DNA of 64,000 nucleotides. It comes from Hydractinia symbiolongicarpus (taxonomy: Eukaryota > Cnidaria > Hydrozoa > Anthoathecata > Hydractiniidae). Under the pieces are notes generated by a model. The model did not search any database and had not been told where the DNA came from. It saw nothing but the letters and a program-made list of their open reading frames with translations. Shown piece by piece: positions 1 through 10,909 of the stretch; positions within the stretch are counted from its first letter, which is position 1, and each line of letters begins with the position of its first letter. The stretch is from assembly GCF_029227915.1 (NCBI RefSeq), contig NC_079877.1, positions 14,958,851 to 15,022,850 on the forward strand. The letters are read 5' to 3'. The translations under genes and the position numbers were made by a program.

Positions 1-1875
1 AGTCACAATCCAACTTCGGTTCCTTGTTTCTTTTTATAGAGGCACAGCAAAAAGAAAAAAAAGCGTGGTATCGAGGCTGTTACAGCCTGCATTACTTTAT
101 AGTTATACACGTTGAAACCAAAACGGTTGAAAATGTGAGCAGGTGCAACAATAAAAATAAAAATAAAATAAAAAAGCAAAATATCCAACAAAATCAAAGG
201 TGTCTAATACCCGTTACGTAAAAAGCAAAACCTGCAAAGATTTATACTTGCGTTGCCATGCCACAAATGCACATGGAAAAAAGTATATTAATCATATTTT
301 GCCAAGTCATAAAAAACGTTATTAAAAAATTTCCACACTTTACAGTTAGTAACACGTCATACCAAAATCAGATTTTCAGTCTATTGCATACAGTAACCCT
401 TTCAAAGTTTTACACAAAATATAAGAAATCAACAGTTATCAACTTAAAATTTAAGTTGATAACTGTTGATTTCTTATATTAAATATTTCCCGTATATTGT
501 ATATCTACCGCAGTTTTATAATCCAAATTAATAAAGGAACAGTTTGCCTAACAGACCCAAACTCACAATCAAGAAAATCAATTATTTTAATTTATGTATC
601 AAGAAAACAGCGCGTGTCGTGCATGATAACAATGCAGTGTATTCGAATTTAAGAATCGCATAATATTTCAAACGATCGTAACAGATGTAAGCATTGATTT
701 AAGTTTGTTTACATTAAGGTTTATTATAACGACATCAACACTAAATTACCCACTTCGTAGCATTAAAAAGAGCAAAAACGAAAAAATACATTTTACAGTT
801 CATATAAATTCTTTTCTTGAATATACAGGCTGTATTTTATAAGAACTTTTTTTTATTTTAGCCTTAATGTTCTTAACTTTCACAAATTCTATCCTCATTA
901 TTCTCAATATGTTCTTAGCATGGCTATCGCCTGAAAATATATGTGTCAAATAAAACTTGCTATAAGTTGCTATAGCTATTCGCAAATTCTTTTCATATTT
1001 AGAACAAAAATCGAGGTTGGACATATTCTTAGGATATTTCTTAACTTTTGACCCATTGTTCATAATCTTACAAAAAAGGTCTTGAAGAAAATATTTTCTA
1101 GCTCAAGACACAACAAAAAACATAACATTCAAGGGTGAAATTTTGATCTGAAAGTTGAAACGGCTAAAAAGTCGTTATACACCCAAATGCATTTCTATAC
1201 CAAATAATCTAAACAACACACCTGCTTTTATTTCACTTTTTCAGAAGGTAGCTTGTTAGCCTTCTATGGATAAAAGTTCAATACTAAACTTCGCTTCATT
1301 CGAAAGGGAACGAATTGTGATACATTTTCAATCGATTTTCTTTGTGAAGTTGGATCATCGTACGTTTTTCTGTTTTTAAAATATTTCTAACTATCAACAC
1401 CAACGTCGTTCGACAACAACAGTTTGTTTTTTACAGTTTAGATTTGAATTACATTCATATTCGAATCCGATAGATCTTTTATAAAGGGAAGCAACTTCGG
1501 TCCCAGAACATCAAAATGGAAAATATAGAAGAACAAATAAGCTTTAAACTAACCTCATGATGAGTAAGGATTGGCATGCCTTGTTTGAAATTACTTTTTT
1601 ATAGGATTGCTTCGAAAAAGAGATAACCTTCTTTGCTTCAGTTTTCTTTTTTCAGTTTATAAACAACTTGTTTCCGTTAAATACAGCACGCACGATGTAA
1701 ACCAGGGGTAAAATTAAATTATTCTATAAATAATAACTCTGTACGGTTTTTAAAATAAACAACAAATAAACCCCCGTTTTTTTGACTGAGTAAATTTAAT
1801 TTTAGTACTGTAAACTGACATAGTAACTCACACAAGCGTATTAATATATGGATTCTGCCAAATATAGTGCCACTG
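1..1875. repeat. Long interspersed repeat, copy A (left end outside window)
   Basis: This stretch matches 14600-17475 in order along its length, with many substitutions and small indels. Shared landmarks include the 'agcaggtgcaaca' stretch near 140 and 14730, 'cagtctattgcataca' near 378 and 16129, and a shared right edge 'ttaatatat(a/g)gatt' at about 1848-1862 and 17456-17468. That edge, read on the minus strand, looks like a Helitron 5' end (TCTATATATTAA type), so a Helitron-related element is the favoured reading. No matching 3' hairpin plus CTRR end was found, so the class is uncertain. There is no coding region in it; the open frames are short and not conserved between the copies. Confidence 0.6.
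418..480. repeat. Perfect 63-base palindrome
   Basis: Two perfect 31-base arms (418-448 and 450-480) surround a single base. The homologous place in the second repeat copy (about 16165-16200) contains only a short stretch resembling one arm. The palindrome therefore arose after the two copies diverged, most simply by a replication strand switch. Confidence 0.93.
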
Positions 1876-2440
1876 CCACGCGCTTGTAAAACTATGCAGA
1901 AAGAAAAGACTTAAGTATTGAACTGAAACGTTAAAAACAACATAGAATTCTACTACGATTTTTAAATGACTGCATTGCGCAAGCTTTTAAAATATACGGA
2001 AACTTATTGTTTAAAACATACGAATAAACAAAAAAACTCGACACACCCTTTCAACTTGGTTAACCGAAAGTTCAGTTAAAAACTGAAACTGGTAAAAAAA
2101 ATCATAAGGTTGCAGAAGGTAAAAAGCCAATTTTTGGTTTATAATGCATTTTTAATTAAAATTTTTTGCTGACTCAGCAATTTAGATAATAATTCAAAAT
2201 CATTTTCGTACATGTTAAGGCCAATATTTTGGAGATATAGTAATAAGTTATACATAAAATACTAGTAAGTAAATGCAGCTCTTTGGACAGCTAAAAAAGG
2301 GTTACTACCACATTAATTGAATAAATGCAGTGTCTATCAGGCTTTCTTAATGGAACAGAACCTAAATAAAGGAAAATTCAACCCCGGGATAAATGCTAAC
2401 AACTCTGTCGGACAGGAAACGAGAAGGCAAAGGGTGCTGA
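1876..2440. other. Gene-free AT-rich stretch
   Basis: I see no coding frame, RNA gene or clear repeat boundary here. It lies between the right edge of the long repeat and the inverted Penelope-like segment. Confidence 0.5.
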
Positions 2441-2446
2441 ATAGAT

Positions 2447-2900
2447 TAGAACACGTTCGCACCGTTTGTTTAAGCAGAAACTGGCACATTGTAATGTTAA
2501 ACTTATATTTTTTTCCAAGAGGAGGCTACGTAGCTGCTTTGCCTTTAAGGACAGAATACCCGAATCGTTACGCTCCGGACTCGTTTACTGTTTTAAGTGT
2601 AGTGGCTGCAACGCCACTTATTATGGCAAAACAAAACGCCATTTTAAAGTCCGTATGTCTGAGCATTTAGGTATTTCTGCACCTACAGGTAAACGCGTTA
2701 AACTTGGTCCCCAGGCCAGTGCCGTTCTCGAACATTTAATGTTTTGTAATTACTCTCCAGCATCGTTTCACAACTTCTCGGTACTTGCGGAAGAGTCTAA
2801 AGATTTTAAACTTACTCTGATGGAGAGCTTATTAATTGAGCGTGACCGTCCCATTTTAAATAACACGGTAAACTCTATGCCTTTAGAATTATTACAATAG
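2447..2900 (+). pseudogene. Penelope-like element, GIY-YIG endonuclease part (inverted segment)
   Basis: The frame ending at 2900 encodes the C-terminal linker and GIY-YIG nuclease of a Penelope-like retroelement. Visible are a linker ending RIPESLRSGLVY, a cysteine pair (CFKCSGC), the nuclease core NATYYGKTKRHFKVRMSEH, and a terminal glutamate-containing helix (LMESLLIERD). There is no start codon or reverse transcriptase upstream on this strand. The matching reverse transcriptase lies to the right on the opposite strand. The first codons (frame T-R-S-H-R-L-F-K-Q) are exactly what should follow the end of that transcriptase, so the two pieces were once one gene and were separated by an inversion. 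It is not functional as arranged. Confidence 0.85.
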
Positions 2901-3330
2901 CTCTATTTTCTTCCTATTATATCCTATTATGTTTAGTATTTTATCTCTAACTTGTAAAATAAAATTTAGAAGCAGTGTGAACATGCCAACCTGGGCGTTG
3001 GCTAAAGCTTGCTGAAAGATATATTTGGATATGTCGTAGATTTTGTCGTTCTTATTTTTTAATATCTTAAAAAACTGCTCTAGCAAATATTTTTTCTTAC
3101 CAGTGATTTGTAACATGAATGCAATATCTCTATTGCTCGGAGTGAAATAACTGACGAAGACATAATAGGAAAGGATTTAAATGCTATGATATTTATTGCT
3201 TTGTTGGACAGAGAGTGGCCCCTTTTAAAAAGTGTTTCGCGGACGACTAAATTTGACGAATGACAACACTCTGAAAATGTTCTGATTTCGCTAATGGGTA
3301 TGAAACTAGAAAAGTTAGTATAAACTCTAA

Positions 3331-4964
3331 TTTGTAAGGTAATCTTTCCTAAAAAAGGTAAAACAAGGACTAACTCTTTCTTAGAAGCAAGGGACACTTG
3401 TTCCTTCGGTTCGTAATTTCTGCTCTTGAAAATTCTGAGACAGAATTTAAAAACCTTTGAAGGGTATCCATTCCTTCCAAGAATAGTCTTCAACTGAGAC
3501 ATTTCTACATGAAATTTATTAAGATCTGAACACAGAAGGTAACAACGATAAAGTAAAGAAAAAATCAGGCCGTGTTTATATTCCATGGGTATGAAACTAG
3601 AAAAGTTAGTATAAACTCCACTAAATGTTGGTTTCCTATATACGTTGGTGACAAAAGAATCACCTTCACGCATGATGCAAACGTCCAAGAATGGCAAAAC
3701 CTTATCACATTCTTCTTCAAACGTGAATTTAATATTCTGATGCCTAGAATTAATATATTCATAAAAATTTTGAACATGCTCACGTGATTCAAATAAAACA
3801 AAAATATCATCAACATATCGCCTATAATAGATCGGCTTAAATTCAGACGGACAATTTTTAAGCCAAATGTTTTCATAATGACACATAAAAATATTGGCCA
3901 GTGTAGGCCCTAACAATCGTTTCATGTAATGGAATATTCGGAAAAAGTGAATTAACATCAAAACTAGCCATATAACAGTTAGGATTCTGCTGAACAATTT
4001 CTGACGCAAAACTGAAGGAGTCTTTCACGGTATAGTCATTGATAGTGAGACTTACAAGCTTAGGTACAAGAAACTTTGCAAGCTTGTACGTGGGAGTACC
4101 AATAGCAGAAAGAATAGGACGAAACTTAGGTACGCCATTAACACAAGGTTTATGTACTTTGGCTAGACCATACAAAACACCAGGATTGGACCCACTGGGA
4201 CAAAGTTTCTTGTACGTAGTTTCATCGATATAATTATTGTTTAATAAAAATCTATAGGAATTCCTCAATCTATTTTTTATATTAATTATATAATTAATGT
4301 CCTTACCAGGAGGAATGTTCAATTTAGCAAATTTTGTATCATCATCGAGAAGGGACTCAACAGCTACAATATAACTATCTTTGTTCAACAATACTACTGT
4401 GTTTCCTTTATCAGCTTTTTGTATTACGATATCATCACGATTCATGAGGCAATGCTTTAAACTCATTGGCAGGAAGGCTGGGCTTCTCTGGATTACTGTT
4501 GTACGAGTAATAAGATGAAAAGGCAGGTATCTTTCAGTCTTGTTTTTATGTAGTTTTTGTCTTCCTTAGACAGGTCGTCTCTGTTGATATCTCATCAAAA
4601 GTTCGAAAGGTACGAGATAGCTTGCATATTCCAACTTCTTTGTGGGGATAGCGAAATTTAGTCCCTTACAAAGCAACGATATTTCTGAGTCAGACAATTT
4701 ATAACATGAAAAGTTAAATATAACTTTGTTCGGATCGTGTCCTACTTTTACATGTAAAGTTTCATTATTTCCCAACTTATGTAACTTCTTCTGTTGTGTG
4801 TCGTAACAACGTTTAATTGATCTGTCGTTTGAAACAAGAAAAAGTGTCGTGATATGGAGAAAATCAATATAATGTAAAGTCTCAGAAAGAGATCGTTTAA
4901 GTATCTCTAGATTATTTTCAAGCACGCGTAACCCTACTTCTTTTGGTTTTGATTTCATCGTCAA
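3331..4964 (-). pseudogene. Penelope-like element reverse transcriptase, decayed
   Basis: Three minus-strand frames form one reverse transcriptase of the Penelope-like group. The N-terminal part (4964-4566) has the family block HVKVGHDPNKVIFNFSCYKL and the LNFAIPTKKLEYA segment. The middle (4466-3873) has KADKGNTVVLL, the AKVHKP and FRPILSAIGTPTYKLA motifs, and the motif-A region ASFDVNSLFPNIP. The last part (from 4009) carries YRRYVDDIFVLF with the catalytic YVDD. Frames are broken between 4566 and 4466 and near 3900. After the residues ITLQIR (about 3336) the homology stops, and a 30-base copy of an internal segment (3585-3616) follows at about 3297-3328. The endonuclease expected here lies inverted at 2447-2900. 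Confidence 0.88.
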
Positions 4965-7900
4965 GTAGCGCTAGTTGACATTTACGATACGCAGTAGAGT
5001 TACGAAGATTTCTAAATATATTGACGTTTCGAAAGATAATGTAAAAATTAATGAACATGAGAGCACTTATTTATTGATATTTTTTGTCCTTTCTTTTGCT
5101 TTTAACTTGTGTTGCAATTTTCGAGATCCGTATTTACATGGACACTTTCCGATATAAAAAATCCAAAAATTTGGCTGAGGCTAGGTGTTGCTAGATTTCT
5201 GTGCTGATGTTGCTAACAAGTTGCTCTGTTGTTGCTCAAGATTTAAGCTTTGCTTGCAAGATGTCGATTATAAAAAACGTGTCCGCTCAGGGATACAAGA
5301 TATGCTTCCAGTTAAAAAAGTTCCTGCTAAATTTTTTTTTGACTTTAACTTGCAAAAAATCCTTTGCTTTTTTGCAATCGCACAAAACTTTGTTTCTGTG
5401 TACCCGAGTTCTAAAGTACTTCTCATAATTACGTTGGATTATACAACACTGCATAAACTCGAACATGTTTCACTGTTTTGTGAGCAGTCTTTTTTAGGTT
5501 GGTTAGCACCTTTTCTCTTTCGTTTTATAATAATAACAAAGAACATTGGTACATCTAGTTTTGTTTTATTTCTCTGTCCCAGGAGTTTAACAAATTCCTC
5601 ATAATTCGCCGGTTAACTCGAACATTCCTCAACTCAAACATTTTTATGACATCGAACCAATTTGGTGACCCTAGAACATTCACTTCAGCTAAGTTGAAAG
5701 TGTTGAATTTAACATCTAAAATCTGCAGCCTCAGCTAAAACAACCTTATAAAGAAGAGTTTCTAAACAGTTTTAAAAAGTCAGCAGGTGGAGCATAGTAA
5801 TCTAAAGATTTGATAACTTTGTTATCAACTGACTCAAAGCAGACAAAACAATGATGTATGAATTCTTTACCTTAATGTGTTTAAAAATTAAAAGTCTTTT
5901 ATGCGATGTATACCCCCGGCTGACTCGTAGAGTATGTCCCAACAGTGTCAAAAATACGACATCTAGAAGATGTCTTGGAGAGGACGTTCTAAGGACGTAG
6001 AAAACTAAAGTCCCGTTGGACAGTCGTTAAAAAAGTCCTTACGACGACGAACTATGACTTAAAAAACGTCTTTTGTTGGATTAAGAAAAGACGCAATTAA
6101 AAACGCATTAAAAAACGTTCATAAGACATGTTATAGAGGTTTAACAAAGATATTTTGTGACGCATCTTTTAGATCAATTTCTCACGAGAATCTTTTTTTT
6201 CGATATATCCTGCCTAAAAATTAGAAGGGGTTTTAAACTCGAGATATCTATTTTTGTTTTCTCATTTTCAAAATCAATTTTACCGAAAAACCTGCACTGG
6301 ATATAAGCTTCGTTTTCTTTAGTTTAAATTTAAATGTGTAAATAAAATTCAAAACTTGTCTAAAAATTATTTATTTATTTTAATTCAAGACCCCCTAAAA
6401 CATATTGTTTCGTGAATAAAGCGACGACTTTCGTAACAAAAAAGTCGTTAAAAGATTCGTCTGCAAATTCATGATAGGTTTGCATACATTTTTGTAATAA
6501 CTAATCTTGTAGTTGTATATTGTTTCCAATTCAGAAATGTTGTTTTCAGCTTTCAGTTTATTGATTTAGATTTTTCTGTTATACATAATAATCTACGCTT
6601 TACTGGCTAAAGGTTAGAAGAATTATCCACTTCTTTATTGTTTTACAGATAGCTACAGAACGAAAAATAGAGAAAAAGGTAAAGTAAAGAAGCTTTATAG
6701 GTAAGAAAATTAACGTGATGTCAATGCATAGATAAAAGGACGATTAATGTAAACCGAAACAAATAATGTTTATTGCGGAGAGAAGCAAAGGGCGCGTCAG
6801 CACCCGAGCGTAGCGGAGCCCATTTCCTCATTAAATAAGCCAAATAAAGGCTGTATAGGATTTCCGCGTCTCGCCCCCTATACATCAAAATTATCAAACA
6901 CTCTTCTCCACGGTTACAATTTTGCCCATTTTGGTTTTGTTTCCCAGCAATCTAATCTGGTAGTGTTTTCGTAAATTTTTCATTAAGCGAGACAACATGA
7001 ATTTAAAACGGCAATGGGGGAGTGTTTGTTGTTATTTAAATATGGCGACGATGTGAGAAGGAAAAGTTTACCATATCTATCAATCTCAGGTAGTAATATC
7101 CTTATTTAATTCTTATTAGATATACTTTATCTTAAGTTATTAACATTTAGCGCTTGCTTTTTTCGTTATATATGGAAACTTTGTCCAGCGTAGCTAGCTA
7201 GTATAAAGAAAGCATAAGTATTAGCTAGCTAGCTAGTGCTAGTCCTACATAATAGGTAGCTAGCAGACCTTCAGTGAGATATTTCTTGTCATAGCTAGTT
7301 ATCTACATATTTTTTAAAAGAAACCTAAGCATTTGGTTGAGCCTGGATGGAGTTTCTTAAAATTTGATAAGTTGAGCCTCAAGCGTTTGGACTATGGGTT
7401 TGATATATATATTTTCTATTGTACATTACCTATATGTATAAAAGTTTCTTAATGTTGAAGATTTCTAAAAGTTGGTCTTTCTGAGCCTAAGGTAAAAACA
7501 AACATGTATATAATCGTTTCCAAAAAATGAAGGTGATCGATTAATTTTTAAAAACCTTGATTTAAATTCCCGATAAAGAATTATTTTCGTTGGACACCAT
7601 TCTTGTTCCGTTTTAAATAAAATATGTCACTGGCCCATGCAATATTGCGTCCAGAACACACTGCGGTACTGCCAATGCAGAAACCCCAGCAAATGTTTCA
7701 TCAAGGCGAAAATGAAACCGTTTGATCGCCTGTCATGGAGCACGTTGGAACTTTGTTTTTTATATGATTCGCTATACAATTAAACCGAAAGTGACGTCTA
7801 AAATTTTTCGCTTGCGAACCTAGGAGACTCAGTCCCACGCTCTGCAACACTTTCTATATTGATACCTTAATTTTTAAGTGCAAGCCTTTCTTAAGCTTAT

Positions 7901-8061
7901 CTATGTTTTTTATCTTACACAATTAACAATACACGTTGCTGTTTTTTTATGAAAAACATGTTTATAAGAAACCTACATGTAGAATCTTCAAAAAATTAAG
8001 AAACGTTTACTACTACATTCTATGTCTATTTCTGAAATAAGAAATACTTGTCTCTAATTAA
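4965..8061. other. Gene-free region with simple motifs
   Basis: No convincing coding frame or RNA gene. A patch near 5890-6130 is rich in GACGT-like words, as in small DNA transposons, but I cannot define ends. About 6785-6830 is locally GC-rich. 7190-7265 contains repeated GCTA units (gctagctagctag). A 33-codon open frame begins at 7626 but resembles nothing I recognise. Confidence 0.4.
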
Positions 8062-8206
8062 TCTATATTATAATGCCTGTATACGTCTGTCCGTCCGTCT
8101 GTCTGTCACAAAAAATGGTAGCTAAGCTGCGCAAGTAGCGAGAAGCACGCAATGCGGTATAAAAAGGATAGGCGAACCCGTGGATTTTCCACGGGCTAAC
8201 GACTAG
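8062..8206 (+). mobile_element. Short non-autonomous Helitron, 145 bp
   Basis: The element starts TCTATATTATAATGCC directly after an A, and ends CTAG directly before a T, the usual A/T Helitron target. A perfect 8-bp hairpin (CCCGTGGA / TCCACGGG, three-base loop, 8177-8195) sits 7 bases before the terminal CTAG. The interior has a GTCTGTCCGTCC-type pyrimidine-rich tract. A reverse-oriented relative is at 53004-53121 with the same ends and hairpin, and a decayed relative lies at 19114-19241. There is no coding capacity, so mobilisation would need a helicase/replicase supplied by another element. Confidence 0.85.
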
Positions 8207-10760
8207 TTCTTACAATTAATTGACAACTTTTGATAAAAGAGACTTTGAAACGAGTAGGAAACGAGCTAGTCAAAAAATTAAAGTAACTTTTAGAACTAGC
8301 TATTAATTTGATGTAACAAACCCTTGTTTTACGAGGCAAATTAAGAAATTAAATAAGAAACTTTTGGAACTTAAAATTTCAGCCTACAAATAAACAACTT
8401 TTAGAACTAGGTCCTTCGCCCGGTTTAAGTAAAACTTTCTTATATAAACGTCCTTGTATTTTGAAACCCTTGTAAAATCAAAAATGTATTTGTTATTGTA
8501 ACTTAGTAGTTGTATGTGCACGACATTCACATATATCCTTCATCACATGAAAAATATAAGGTGAGAGAGAAAATTTTAAGAATAAAAGGCCTTAACCACA
8601 GTTTCGAATTTAAAAGATGTAAATAGGGCCGTTGATTTAAAAAACTGTCAAATATTTGTGGCTATTTCCAGAGATCTTAAAAGATCCTTAAAAAAGTCTT
8701 TAATATTCGTACTGCAATGTTCGTATTTAAAATATATGTCCAACTAATTTCTGCAAGTTTACAAAGATTTTCCTCTGTAATTCGATTTTTCTCACTTAAA
8801 AATTGGAATTAGAGAGACACCCTATAATTTAATTCTCTCTCTATTTCGATAAAAAAAATTATCCCTCTGGAAAATCGAATTAGAGAGAGTCGACTGTATG
8901 CGCTCATGAAATTTTGCGATATTTTGTGTTAAAATATTTTTTCACTGCAACGTTTTTATTGTTAATTGTGACATTTATTAGAAATTTCTACTTACGATTG
9001 CTAAAGTGCGACATTTATTGTTGATTCCGACATTTTACTGTATAACATCAGAAGCATTAAAATTTTTGCACTAAATTTTATTATTATTACGAATATATTT
9101 ATACAGGATATTGCCACTTAGTGTTGGAAACCTCGTGATTATGAAGCGAACTTTATAACCACTATGCCACGTCGTTACATTGATCTAAAAATACTACAGC
9201 AACCTCCAAGTCTAAAATTTTTTTTGTACTTAAGCAAACCTAAAGGTAAACGTAGCAAAACGGGTAGTACTGCCGCCTACGTTAAATTTACTCCCTTTGC
9301 AAAAACTGTGTAAATGTTAGTTTTCAACGAAAGCATAAAGTGAAAGTCAAAGTGAAACTTCGATTTAAAAGGCATTGTATTCCTGAACTTTTGTTTTTAC
9401 AATTGTAAATTTCTCATGTGACCGACCTGCTCAAAGCATCTGTTTGCAATGCTGTCTTATCACAGGATGATCTGGATTCTATCTTCATCATCAATTTATC
9501 TACATATTTGTTGTAAGAACCATGAAATTTAAATATTTTCTATATGTTTAGCCTAAATTTGTTTTCAATTTATTCTGATATTGCAAGCATATTTTGTTTA
9601 CTTCCAACAATTTAAAATGTCTCCCTTGAAAGTTATCCATATTTGTTGTATGTTTTAAGATAAAAGTGAAACTCAGTAAAGTTTTAGCCTTGCGCGCCAT
9701 TTATTTGTTGTGTGTATTTTATTCTTATTCTTCAGCTAGACCTATTGTTTTTATAAAATTGTTTCAATAACCAAATTATGATGAGCGTCTAAAAATAAAA
9801 ATGAAAGTAGGAGAACTTGCAGCAAGGCATATTTTTGATATAGCGATAAAACTACTTTCATATTTAAGACTTTCATATTGATCAGAAGTGTTGCAGCGTA
9901 AGCACACGCAAAAGTTGATTTTCATCTGCAGGTATTTCTCATGCTTTTTATTAATTTTTATCAATTTTTTTCCATTTTTTTTCAATACTAAGACAATTTG
10001 TGACATATATTTTAGCCTGTTGCATAGATGATAATACTTTTATCAGTTTTAAAGCCAAGCGTATTCCAGTGCATTTTTGCTCAAGTTTTTTTTTCATTTG
10101 CACTTTTCCTACTTTTTCACATAACAGTATTTTTTTTAACTATTGTTTTCGTTTTCATTTTTCTGTTCAAATAGTTACATGTTTTTTGTGGTCATATAAG
10201 TTCCTAGTTTATAGGAAAGTTGGTGCTAAAATTTTGCTAAGAACTATATTAACGCACTCAACCTGAATTTCTTGATAGATTAATTCTTTTCTAAATATTA
10301 CTTTATCTTCTTCTCTTATATACACGTTTACAAATATATAGATAACTCGTCGTCACCTTTTGTAAATTTAAACACATAATTCCTTTATTTCTTTTCAAAA
10401 TATCTAATTTTGCATCCTTTTCAGAAAAACGCAAGTGAAAACATTGGCTGAAAAAGTGTAATTAGTGTGAAATATTCAGCTCTTTTCGTGACAAATTAAG
10501 CTCTGGGACCTATTGTTGTAATGAGGGACCTATCGTTTTAATGAGGTGGGAATCTTCATTATTGAGATAATTAAAAAAAGTATGGCACACTTAGGTTAAA
10601 GGAAACAACGTCTATAACCATAGCAACTAATATATTGAAAAACTCATGATAACTAGTAATCATATTTCTTGTTGTAGTAGTGTAATGTACACAAAGCTTT
10701 AGGGAACTTAAAACAAAAATCGTTTAACAAATTATTCATTCACAATGTGGAGGAGAGCCG
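8207..10760. other. Gene-free region with transposon fragments
   Basis: No gene found. A terminus-like sequence at about 8868-8898 (minus strand CAGTCGACTCTCTCTAATTC, next to TA) resembles the end of a Tc1/mariner-pogo type element, but the other end was not located. A SINE fragment is at about 9125-9180. The rest is AT-rich noncoding sequence. Confidence 0.4.
9125..9180 (-). repeat. tRNA-derived SINE fragment
   Basis: Read on the minus strand, this resembles the tRNA-like head of the SINE at 40042: an A-box-like GTGGCATAGTGGTTA and the TTCGCTTCATAATCACGAGG block, which parallels TTCGCTTCGTAATCACAGGG in that copy. The body is missing. Confidence 0.55.
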
Positions 10761-10761
10761 G

Positions 10762-10769
10762 CATAAATA
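10762..10769 (+). promoter_or_regulatory. Possible TATA box upstream of the MACPF gene
   Basis: The sequence cataaata, about 140 bases before the likely start codon, is the best TATA-like element upstream. The position fits a short 5' leader. There is no direct evidence of transcription. Confidence 0.35.
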
Positions 10770-10909
10770 GTATGAAGATACATTCGTTATCTAGCATGTT
10801 TTCGTTGCCGTTGTTGTTTTTGTTTGGCTAGAGAACAAATAGTTTTTCCTAAATGGCCAGTAAACATAACTCTATATTTCTGTTACGTTTTATTCTTTTA
10901 GAAAAGAAA

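Noticed and set aside
5185-5604. Overlapping plus-strand open frames with signal-like starts
   Set aside because: No conserved motifs, hydrophobic AT-driven composition, and no supporting splice or polyadenylation structure.
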